Shown here: positions 35,540 through 47,700 of the stretch, piece by piece
Numbering within the stretch: the first letter of the stretch is position 1
Layout: each line of letters opens with the position of its first letter
Assembly (NCBI GenBank): GCA_036023115.1
Contig: JAYKKT010000073.1
Span: 14,853,001 to 14,917,000 of the forward strand
Length of the DNA: 64,000 bases
DNA from: Brasenia schreberi
Taxonomy: Eukaryota; Streptophyta; Magnoliopsida; Nymphaeales; Cabombaceae
Direction of reading: 5' to 3'
Notes under the pieces: model-generated
Database searches by the model: none
Told to the model about the DNA's origin: nothing
Seen by the model: only the letters and a program-made list of their open reading frames with translations
Translations under genes and position numbers: made by a program

Positions 35540-36021
35540 TAATATATGGTAGCACCCTTAGGTGTTAAAAAATCAAACAAATCTCAACCATTCAGCTTTG
35601 GTGATTGATGATTAAGATTTAAAATTTAAAAAGCAGAAATACCCATGTGAAGAAAGTGTATGTATAAAAGGTATTCATTTACTTTTTATTTTATAGATTC
35701 ATATATGAATGATCGATCTTTGGTAATAAATGATTGAGATTTGAAATTTAAAAAGAAAAAATGTCCATGTGAATAAAGTGTACCTACAAAAAGTATGCAC
35801 TTTTTACTTTATAGATTCAAATTTCAATCATCTATTTTTAGTAATGGATGGTTGAAATTTGAAATTTAAAAGCAAAAGTATCTATATGAATAAAGTGTAT
35901 CCTCCAAAAGTATGCATGTACTTTTTACTTTATAGATTTAAATCTAAATCATCCATCACCAAAGATAGATGATTGAGATTCGTTTGGATTTACTAGCACC
36001 TAACAGTGCTAGCATGTACCA
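35540..36021. mobile_element. Miniature inverted-repeat element, copy 3, with internal 120-bp triplication
   Basis: The ends TATATGGTAGCACCCTTAGG and ...CTAGCACCTAACAGTGCTAG match the other copies. Inside, a unit of about 120 bp (GATTGAGATTTGAAATTTAA ... ACTTTATAGATTC) occurs three times, with unit ends near 35700, 35819 and 35940. Confidence 0.7.
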
Positions 36022-37222
36022 GTCTCTCTCTCTACATGTGTATGACTATATATGTATATATGGGTATACGTGTTAAAAGTGGCTTTCTATTTATTGTTTT
36101 TCAGTGATACTAAACCGATCAAATGCGACAACCCTTGCATTAAGTTGGGAAGTTATGAATCTACAATATTTATGAAGGCAAACCAGTGCACACCAACTTC
36201 AGTCAATGCTATAAACAGCTAGAAGGAGTTTAGATTGTTTTGTAGTAACGGATGTTGGAAAAGATTAATTGTCATGGTTCTCATTCTTGTTATTTTCTCA
36301 ACAAGGTTTCCTTGAAATGGATTTTTAAGATTTTTTTTCTTTTTAATGAAATGTTGGAAGCTTTAGAAAATATCTATATGGATGGGTTTGGGGCCTAATG
36401 GTGAACTAGAAACCTTTTTGGGGTGAGGCCTATTTGTATTTTATGTTCACAACACACTTGTATTTTCCTATATACAACTGTGAATCCAAAAAAATTTCAA
36501 AATTTGAGTGAAGTGCATGGTTCACTTTAACCTAAAGTGGGTTCATGATGGTTGCAGCCAATAGGCTAAACATAATTTTTTATTTTCAACATTTGGGTGG
36601 GAAAATCTTTTAGGATGGGACGAACGATCCATGGTTGTACTATGGGCTTTGTATATATGCCTCAACCTGTACTTTTTATTTTAATATTCAAATTTTGGGT
36701 AGTGTGGAAGCCATCTTGCCTCAACCATGGGCAAATTTGCACCTTTTGCCGAAAAAATAAAGGGTATTACCCATACTTCTCTTATTAAGATGGAAAAGTA
36801 CCATTTTGAAAAGGTTATTTAAATGATGAAAAAAAAACTACTGACATACAATTAGCTTGATCTTAATTTTGAAAGGCAAGACGTTTTCGGGATGCCCCTA
36901 ATGAGCTACTTGAGATAATCCCTGTATATCCCTAAATTCCCTTTAGAAAATGTGACAATGCTAGAGAGCAAATTAGTTAATATATTAGATCAAAAGCCAT
37001 GATGATGTTCGGGCACAACATTGTAAACAAATACTGCTGACCAAGGATGTGAGTGACATCGTGCCAGGTAGATACTATTGGATCTGCTCCCATTTCGAGC
37101 CAATTTCAAATCACAAGATATTAATAATTTTTTCCTCGAATAACCGACTTTAAGCATGTTCCTTTGTTAAGTAATAGATTGCACGCTAACGTGACGCCAT
37201 GGCTTACTCTAGCAATGCATCG

Positions 37223-37223
<1 letters not shown>
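36022..37223. other. Intergenic DNA upstream of the PDR transporter gene
   Basis: AT-rich. No gene, RNA or transposon boundary recognised. It ends in the TA tract listed next. Confidence 0.55.
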
Positions 37224-37304
<81 letters not shown>

Positions 37305-37305
37305 T
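37224..37305. repeat. (TA)n microsatellite about 50 bp upstream of the PDR start codon
   Basis: A near-perfect TA tract (interrupted once by GTATATAT near the end) finishing 47 bases before the ATG. It lies in the 5' UTR or core promoter of the transporter, where it could serve as, or obscure, the TATA region. Confidence 0.9.
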
Positions 37306-37352
37306 ATCAACCTCCAATCTTGCATACTTTTAAGTTTTAGTGAGGTTCCCAC

Positions 37353-38295
37353 ATGGCCCAGTTAGTCGGCCCCGACGAGATACAATCTTTCCGAGCTGAA
37401 TTGGCAGAGATCGGCCGAAGCATTCGCTCATCTTTCAGGGGAAGCACTGCCAGTTTTCGGAGTGAATCATCAAAAGTGGTTGAGGAAGATGAAGAGTTGT
37501 ACTGGGCAGCAATCGAGAGGCTGCCGACTTTCGACCGGTTGCGGACGGCTGTGTTCAGGTCGGGCAACAACAATCAAGAAGAAGTTCAAGGAAAGACGCT
37601 GGTGGATGTTACAAGTTTGGGAGCACTAGAGAGAAAGCTGTTCATTGAGAAGCTGATCAAGGACATAGATGAAGATAATAAGAAGCTGTTATGGAAGCTG
37701 AGAGAGAGGCTAGATCGGTATGTTAGAATTCATAACCTTTGATTACAAGGTCTTTTGAAGTTTTCTTGTCATTGTTTGGAGTCGAGTGGAGGTTTGATCT
37801 GCATATATCATTTCTTTTTATATTGTGGCAGAGTCGGCATCAAGCTACCAACTATCGAAGTGAGGTATAAGAATCTGCATGTTGATGCCAAATGTGAAGT
37901 TGTTGATGGGAAGCCTCTACCAACATTGTGGAACACAGCCAAAAGCATAGCCTCTGTAAGTTTATCACCACTAAATCTTTCAATCTGCAGAAATAGTTCT
38001 TCTGTATGCTTATTGGGGGTATTCCAACCCTCTGCATGCAAAAGTAATGTTCGATTTCTAGCCTTAAAGGGGTCTTCCTTCTCGAGCCAAGGGTTGTTTA
38101 AAACTGAGTTTGTTTCAATCCCTTCATACGTGATTTCTTCGAGAAACTGTAAAAGGCTTATTCCGTTTCGAGACCTATCTGTCAAAAAGCAAGTCTTTTC
38201 ATGAGATCATCAAACCTTGAAGCAATCTTTCAAATTCACGGTAACTTTGCAATAACTTTGCAATGAGAGTCAATTATGTGCCTTGTCCATCAAGA

Positions 38296-38339
<44 letters not shown>

Positions 38340-41300
38340 GTATGCATGCCCCCGGAGTTGAACAGAAGGAAGTTGTGGACCAATTAATATCAACGTCAGG
38401 AACACTTAGAGTTTTAAGAGAATTGTAAGACAAACCTTGTGAGACTTTTTTAAAAACATAAAGTTGATTCCTTTGACGTGTTTTGAGCATCTCAATGGAT
38501 TGTCTTATTTTGGGAACCGTAGAATCACTTTTGAGTTTAAAGGATATTTAAGGGCCTTGAGAATTGTATGTATGAAGGTTTTGAGCTTTGTCTTAAAAAG
38601 CTTGTTTGTTTTCGAGTTTGTCCTTAAAACTCGAATTTGAGATTAACCTTAAAAAGCTTTTTTGACTTTTCGAGGTTTGCCTTAAAAAGCTTATTTAATA
38701 TATTTTAAATAAATTTTGTTATAGCATGCAAAGATATGCTTAACATGTCTGGTCTCATAAAGGTTTTAAAAATTAGAATATCAAGCGACTTGAGGACCTT
38801 CTTTGCAGCCACCAATTAAAGTAGATCTAAGTTCGCCAATATAATCACATAACGATATCCACGAAAAGGTTGACTGATAACATGTATATCAATGTCTCAG
38901 GGTATCCATACCTTGACCATATGGTGACTAAGCCAACCGCTTTAGGTCCCTGAGGTTTTCTTTGATGCGTGGTGCTTGGTGCTAGGCCTCTGCCTCTGGT
39001 ACTAGAACTACGTACCTAGACTTATGTAAGCTTGTAATTGTGATCCCTTAGAACCATCCTTTCCGGTTTGATTCACAAACAGTACAGACGTTGGGTTTTT
39101 CATACGAGACAAAATAGCAACCTTAGAAAGAAGGCACCTGAGTTTTCATGCAAAGTCTCTGACTCTAGTTCCTATGGCTCACCTCCTTCTTAGAGTTAAA
39201 GTTTTTGACTCAAATTAGATCTATAAAATTAACCACAATTCTACAACAATAATGTGCTTTGTGTTTGATGTACAACGAAACTTGAAAATATAAGTACATA
39301 AAATGAAGGTCCAATTCTCCTAGAACTCTATATCAAACACACCCTAAATATTAAAGTTGTTATATATCAAGAACATAGACCCCAATACTTATTAGATGCT
39401 TATAACACATCAGGCACAGTCTCTTGTACTTCTTTGATACAATTTAATGTTTCAAACTAAGTGGAGGTCAGAGCCGACCGATATTGAAGAAACATTGGAC
39501 GAATTATACTTCAAACTGTAAACCCTTGAAAGTCTTAAGTAGTCCGGATTTTGGGTCTTGACCTTAAGCTTCTTACGTGGTTTTTTTTCTTTCCCAATCC
39601 TTATTGGCTTGAGAGGGACGCACATGAGCATTTTCTAGTTAGTAAAATTGCGGGAATTAGAATGGTTGACTTCTTATTTTGGAACTCCGAAATCTATTGT
39701 GTGGTTGCAGCATTTCGTCAGAGTGCCTGGTCTGAAGCCCACCACTGCAAAAATTAACGTCATCAAGGATGTCAGCGGCATCATCAAGCCATCAAGGTAA
39801 GGACCCTTTATTTCCTTGTTATAATAATAAACAAATTAATGATAAGCAGCAGCAAATATTCTAAGATAAATCATGGCTGAGTCAAGCCAGGGTGCGATCA
39901 AGTCTCATTCAACCTGTTGCGTTCCAAAATCAAACTTGGCCTACTGTAAGAGTTCATGTAGCTGGTCTCAAACTGAAGCAAACCAGGGTTGCCTTATGGG
40001 ATGTTTTAATGCAAGAACGGGACTACATAACTGGAACTCTAATTCCAGTTCCAGTGGGTGGGCTGCAGACGGGCCTCATAATCAGGAAAAAAACAGGGCC
40101 GTGAAACTCCACTTTTTACTGTGCAACGAGCGCTACGTTTGATTACTAGTTTGAGTTCCATAGTCCCAGGCCTCACAATCAAACATCTCCTCAAGGAGCA
40201 ACCTATGTGCATAAATCTTCGTCGAATCGTCTGATAGAGGATGTGATCTTTCTAGGGTTCATGCAGTAGATCTTATTAGAACCTAAACTCCAGAGTTGAG
40301 GGATATTATTCACTACGACCAGTGACTCCGAGTACGTCATATACCCTCTAACATGGCTCACATTGCACGGCGAAAGGCTTGGCTGCGGTCAAGCTTTAAG
40401 GTTTTTCAAAAAGAACCGAACATCCCAACCTGATTATTCATTCGCTGAAGATGGATCAGTTGTGTGTAGTATGTCAAACGTGCTGAGAGAACCGACCGTA
40501 GGTTTTTACGTTCATGGTTCATTCACTAAGTGTATCGTTGTTTGCATTTCATCACGTTAGCTCATCTAAGCCAACCTGATCACGAGCCTCAGCACAAACT
40601 TGACATGAGCTGAGTTAGCTCGTCATCTCTTATTATTGACATTATTTTGATTGAAGATTGAAGTTCTTAAACATTTAAGTCACGGTTTTATGTTCTTCCG
40701 TATATTGTGATGTTGAATCACTTGACTGTTTCAGTATATGTATGCTTGGTGGTGTTAAATCAGTCCCATAAGTACCGTATGCGCCTTCGGCACTCCTAAG
40801 GTGAAAGTCTACAACTCATTGTTGGGATCAATGGGCTATCGCCCACCCGAAACCATTCAAGGGGCTATCCGCCCCACCCAAAAGAGTTTTTAGATCCGCC
40901 ATTGACTCACATGTATGCAATAAAAAAATCTTATTTACGTTGGAACATACACATTTACTTAAAATACTTCATGTAAGTAAGTGAACAACACCACCTCTTT
41001 GAATTCATTATAGTAAGGACTAAATTCTAGATATTTGAAAAGTCAACTTGGTTGTCACATGGAAATTTCTTTAACACTTGCCAATTTACATGCCCATAAA
41101 TCTAGTGCATTTACTTGACATGATATCTTTAAAATTTATAGTAAGATATTATATTACTTCAATATCAATGTTTGCTAAAGGGTTCTTTGTATGTTTTCCA
41201 TAAAAAAATCCCTTTTATGAAACCTGGATAAGTATGATCACTTGTTGGGCTTTTTTTTAGTCAACGGACTGAAGTCTCCGTACAAAGATAAGCAGAGACA

Positions 41301-41735
41301 TACAAGTAGTATACAGAGAACTCAAACTAACAATTAAAAAATCGCAAAATTAAAATGAACTGCACTTATCACCCTGCAAAAAGAATTGTAATTCTACAGG
41401 GGGGAGAACCCAAGATGTTAAATTATCTTCTGCAGCTGCACTCCTCTTAGCCAAGATAATCCGCTCATCTGTTAACTTGACGATAAGTAAGAGATAATAT
41501 GAACATTTATGAACAGCCCAGCCACGGGCAAGAATCATGCGGATGTCTTGAAGAATTCTACTCAAATCAATTGGTTTCTTACCTTGTATAAGAAGTTGAA
41601 CTGCATCTGCACAATCCAATTCACACCAAACTTCTTTTTTACATGTTGCTGAAGCGATATTTACTTCACTCTTCAATATAAATAGAAATGACTCAACTCA
41701 AAAGGCTCAGTTTCCCTGTACAAAAAATCGGAGGA

Positions 41736-41776
<41 letters not shown>

Positions 41777-44700
41777 CCAATAGAATAAATACAAAAGTCA
41801 TGCACATGCAATTAATATGCACAGAAAAGGAAGCTTTTCATGATTTCATAGAGTCATTTGCATATATAGCCTATTAGACACCCATTTGTGTATACCCTTC
41901 TTAAAGGTTGTGTTGTAGACTGAGCCTTGTTCCAAAAAATCCTTGAACATTAACTGTTCCATTGATATTCCATCATTAATTTGCTTCAAAATGACTACTT
42001 TTATTGGCTTTCTTCACCAGATCGTTAACTTTAAGACCAACATCCTAGTTAAGCAAGTTAACAGCAAAAGGGTAATACGTTCAAAGAACTTCTTATAGAA
42101 AGGGCATATATGCAATATGAGTTCTAAGAAGGGCATATACAGGAAATCAGTATCTAACATTGGTAAACATGAAAATAACACTCGTAAAATTCAATTCTAT
42201 CATAGGAACGAGAAAATTACAGGAGTATCATAATAGCATGACAAACTTTAACCCTCAGCATTGGACTATTTAAGAGAAACATAAACTTGGCTTAAGTTGA
42301 TCAATCCATGTTTGAACATATTTGGGTCCTAACCCTCTTCAGAGCCCCTTCTAACTTCTTCCTATAAATAAGTATGACAAAGGATAGACTCTGTAAAGAT
42401 TGTCAAAGTACATTTTTTGGAGAACATATCACGTTTAACATGGTGGTCCACAGGTCATGAGTGGTTCTCCTTTACTCATTTGCTTGGCTTCATTTAATTT
42501 TTCTCCTCAGTAAATGCAACAGCACGATAAAACCATATATCATGATGTAGGTGAAGAGAAGTAGTTGCTCTCTTGTGCAGGCTGACACTTCTGCTTGGTC
42601 CACCTGGGTGTGGAAAGACCACATTATTATTGGCACTTGCCGGAAAGCTTGATCCTTCATTAAAGGTGTTCTTTATTTTTTATCTCCTTTAGACTCATTG
42701 TCAAGCATGTAAAAAATCTAACAACGTGAGTTTTATTATAGTTGGATGGTGATATTTCTTACAATGGATATGGATTAGATGAATTTGTCCCTCAGAAGAC
42801 ATCAAGTTATATAAGCCAATATGATCTACACATTCCTGAGATGACTGTGAGAGAAACCCTTGATTACTCAGCAAGATTTCAAGGCGTCAGGAGCAAACCT
42901 CGTAAATAATTTACTTTTATCTCTTAAATACATCTAAGATGATTCATGTTATATCACATTATGATTTGGCTTTATGTGTTAATCATGTAGAGATGATGGT
43001 TGAACTTAGTAAGAAAGAGAAGGAAGCCGGGATAACACCTGATCATGAAATAGACTTATACATGAAGGTGATGATTCCTGTGTATTTTCTTTCTAAAATT
43101 TTGCTTGGTTTAATTTCGTTAGTTTCTCTCCGGATTATTGATTTTGTAAATTGCAAACTTGTCAGGCAACTTCAGTTGAGGGTTTGAAGAGGAGTCTTCA
43201 GACGGATTACATCCTAAAGGTGTCTTCCTACCAAAGAGATATAACGTTCTCTTTTTGTTGTTATTGTTAGTTACATGTGGCCATGAAAAAGGATGCCTTG
43301 AGTTGTAGAACATATTCAGTTTGGAACAAACATTGTATCAACCTCCATGACTGGCTCAACCTTTATTTTGATACACACAAAAACATGCAGACTCCCACAC
43401 CCACACTCACATATATAATGTATGTATATGTTAATGATCATGATAGTCTGTCTCAACCTGGGTGAAGTGTTCCCTAAGGAGACCACTCACAAGGATCGAC
43501 AGGTTTATTATGAATTGTAATCAGCTTTTATCTGAATAAACTATTTATAAGGAACAGCATTCAACAATCAAAACAATAACTTATCACACACAAGTATAGG
43601 ACAGAGCAAACGAAATGCATCTTAATGAAGCTTGATCTTGCTTTTCCAGATTCTTGGACTAGACATATGTGCTGATACCATCGTGGGTGATGTAATGAGA
43701 AGAGGAATATCAGGTGGAGAAAAGAAAAGGTTAACTACAGGTATAGTAGGAAACTGAAAGCAGAAGGCTGCTCTCATAACTTATCCTTTCCCATTTTGGT
43801 TTTCCTTTGCTATCATTGTCTAAACTTCTCACTCACAAGTTTAACAATTGGATACTTGATCTTGGAAGCATCAGCCCTAAGTTCTACAAGTTCATGGCTG
43901 CAAAACAACAACAATAGGTAAGAGCATCCTAGCATATCAGAATCAGCTGAAAGTCAATAGGGACTCCATGTATAGGTTATGGGGGAGAGCATGATAGCCT
44001 TAGAGTTTTACACTAAGGCACTTTCTCCGAGTGAAAAATCAAACAGCAACAGCAGAAGCTACAACTGTTAAAAGAAATGTAATATCTGTATTCTTTTTTC
44101 GTTGTTTTTGTAATTGAGTCCAAGCAGGCCCAGGCTCTCAAGCCCTCAGGCTCAGGCTATCGGGCCCAGGCCATCAAGTTGGTCAGGCCTCCAATGCTTG
44201 TATCCATGGAAATCGACCATTAAAAGTAGCTATATAAGTGAATAAACTCAAGAATGGATCTTAATTGATCAGCCAAATGGCTTAAAAAGGTATATAGGAG
44301 ATTTATAGGGAAGGAAGTTTAAAATAACACCCTCCAAACAGCTAGATTTCTAGATGTTGGAGGGTTTCCAACAGCTAGAAATATCTTACATATGTGTTGC
44401 TCTTACATCTATCCAAGTCTTGACCCAAAGGATCCTTAATCAAATCTGTATTTTTCTTATATTAAGACGGAAGATAAGAGTTTAAATTTTCATTTAACTA
44501 GTTCCAATTACAAAACATAGGCCCAATCAATAAAAAACTACATTCATTTCAAAAAGTTATGGGACTATATAAGTGGAATAAAAGTAGAACCCTCCATAAA
44601 TGTCACTTTAGATCAAAGATAAGAATATGAATGAGGTCATAGAACTATTAAGCAACGTGGGTTCCCACGTACGAGATAGCTTGACAGATTTCACAAATAC

Positions 44701-47700
44701 TAAAGATGCATGAGAATATTTGAAGAAATCTTATGTTTAAAGTGATGTGATCCATAGAATAACACTTTGGGATAAAATATCATCTCTTAGAAAAGATGAT
44801 AAAGGAATAAATGAGTTTTCTATTAAATTTTTAAATGTTTGGAATCAACTTCATGGTTATGAAAAAAATATACACGTTATCTTGATACAAGACAATCAAC
44901 AACAACTAAGCCTTTTTTCATACTAGATGGAGTCAGCTACATAGATTCTTTGTTTCCACAGAGCTCTATCATAATTTATAGAATTCATGGTAAATAGCTC
45001 TATCATAATTTATAGAATTCATGGTAAATAAGTCTCACAAAGTTTTACACCATATGTTGAAAGCCTAACGCTATCCTCCTCCTTTATTTGGGCTTGGGAC
45101 CGGCCATGCAAAGGTGATCCCTTACATGAGAAGAGTTGTGTTGATACAAGACAATGTAAACAAAATAAAGACTTTACAACAACAACAATTATGCCTTTTT
45201 CCATACTACATGGGGTCGGCTACATGGATTCTTTGTTTTCACATAACCCTATTGTGTGCCATGTTAGCAGTTAACTCAATATAAATTAGATCATTCTTTA
45301 TTGTTTCTTTCCAACACTTTTGTAATCATCCTCTCCCTCTTTTTATATTTTCACAATCTAGTTTAACGTCCTTGGGTTGTTTTTCTACATGTCCAAATCA
45401 TCTTAAACGATTTTCTCTTATTTTCTCTTCTATTGATACTACTCCCAATTTGTTTCTAATAACCTCATTACTTATACAGTCTTTCCTTATGTGACCACTT
45501 ATCCATTTGAGCATCTTCATTTCTGCTACTGATATCTTTTGCACATGTTGACGATTAATTGCCTAGCACTAAGAACCATAAAACATAGCAGGCCTAATTG
45601 CTGCTTTATAATATTTACCTTTAAACTTTAATGGTATCTTCTTATCGTATATAATACCTTATGCCCCTCTCCATTTTAACTAATCATCATTAATTCTATG
45701 TGTAACATCTCCATCAATTTTTCCATCACTTTAAAAAATTAACCCCAGGTATTTAAAATTTTTCTTATGAGGGATGCAATGTGTGTCAATCTTAATTTCT
45801 ATGTCCTCTAATGTACACAAATGATCAAAGTTACATTTCATATATTTTGTCTTTGTTTTACTAAGTCAGAAGCCTTTACTTTATAATGTTTTTCTTCATA
45901 ATTCCAATTTCTTATTAACTTTTTCCTTAGACTCATCAACTAATACAATGTCATATGCAAATAACATACACCAAGTACTTCATCTTGAATGTGTTTTGTT
46001 CACTCATAAATATAACCCAATCTTAACTTCAAAGAAGTTTGTCATTTCTTCATGAGTCCTCCTTACGCATGTTTCTGCACCATCATATATGTAAGCTATT
46101 TTTAGATCAATAAATCGCATGTGAAGAGGTTGTTTTACTCTAAAATATTTCATAAGACGTCTCAATAGGTGAATTGCTTCCATAGTAGATCTGTCGGGCA
46201 TGAATCTGAATTGGTTCTCTATTGTACTAGATACTTGTCTTAACCTAGGTTTGATAATTCTTTCTCATAATTTCATAGTATGACTCATTAATTTAATAAC
46301 TCGATAATTTACACAACTCTGAATGTCTTCCTTATTCTTATATATGGGTATAAGTGTACTCACTCTCCATTTCTTGTTCTTGAAAATTGTATTGGTTATA
46401 AAGAGATCAAAATCCATAGCAAAATTTAAAATATCCCTACCCTCCTCATTTATATCCCTAAAACCATAGTTTCCATGAATACCTTGATATCTTAATGTAT
46501 ATTTACCCTTATATCCATTTAAGTCTCTTCCTAAGCAAATCATCTCCCTTCATAGAATTCTTTGAATTACTTTATCTAACTCCTCCCAAAAAGCCTTCGT
46601 TATACTATCTTCTAATCCTACTTGGGTGCATAAGCAAAAACTATATTCAAAGCCTCTACTCCTAACACTAATTTTACTATCATAATTGAGTCACTATATC
46701 ATTGTATGTCTACTATACTATCATTTAAATCTTTATTTATAATAATACCAACTCCATTTTGGGTCTTTTCCTTTCGTGAGTACCATAGTTTAAAACATAT
46801 ATTCTCAATCTCCTTTGCTTTTTTTCCCGACCACTTTATATCTTACAAACATAGAATGTGAATATTTCTCTGAATCATAGTATCTACTACCTCCATTAAC
46901 TTGTCAATGTTATGATATTTCAAGTTCTAATACAAATCTTATTATCTAGGACTAACTTTCTTACCCCTCGCATCCGTCCATGGTAAAATACGAAGACCCT
47001 TGTTGTAACTTGTTTAGTAAATTCGAGCTACAATGTAGCGGTACTAACTTCTTTACATACACATGTCCATGATGTAGGAACATTTTTTGTAATTGATTCC
47101 CTATATTCGAGCGAAGATGTAGAGATTTTTGCTTACTTTTTACTCATTTAGAATCTGTAGTGTATCGCTAAGAGGGAACGTCCCAACGCAATACTCATAA
47201 TTTATATAATCCATGGTACATAAGTCCAACAAAGTTCTACGCTAGTTGTTGGAAGTCTAACTCAACTCTCCTCCTTTATTCGGGCTTGGGACCGGCCATG
47301 TAAGGGATCACCCTTGGATGGGCAAAGTCAAACAAAATAAAGACTTTGTCTATCAATTTTTTAGAAGCCTAAGGAAAGAATTCGAAGGAGTGAGATCCTC
47401 TCTCACATACCGAAATTCATTTCCTATTAAAGAAGAAATATTTACCAATCTTTAAATGATAGAAACAAGACTTAATGAAATTAAGCTCTAAAAAGACTCC
47501 ATTTTACCTGCATCTACACTGGGAGCCTATATAAGACCATATCAACTCCATACTTTAAAATAAATAAAAAACTAAGAGAAAAGTGATTTGCCATTATTGT
47601 AAAGAGGTGGGACATATCAAGACTAGATGTCCGAAATTGAAGAAAAGGATAACCTTTATTGATAGAGAGCTAGAACAAACCTCTAGTCTCATTACTCTTA

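Larger units (their letters stand above)
39797..42580 (+). other. PDR intron 3
   Basis: 2.8-kb intron. It contains an RNase H-like fragment on the minus strand (41350-41676) and a (CT)n-(TA)n microsatellite (41735-41776). Small open stretches at 39873-40142 and 40363-40560 show no domain. Confidence 0.65.

Noticed and set aside
35582..35940. CRISPR-like array because of regular 120-bp spacing
   Set aside because: Only three whole-unit tandem copies, no short repeat/spacer pattern, and a plant nuclear context.
39873..40560. Plus-strand frames in PDR intron 3
   Set aside because: Exons 3 and 4 join at a split Arg codon without them. No domain recognised.
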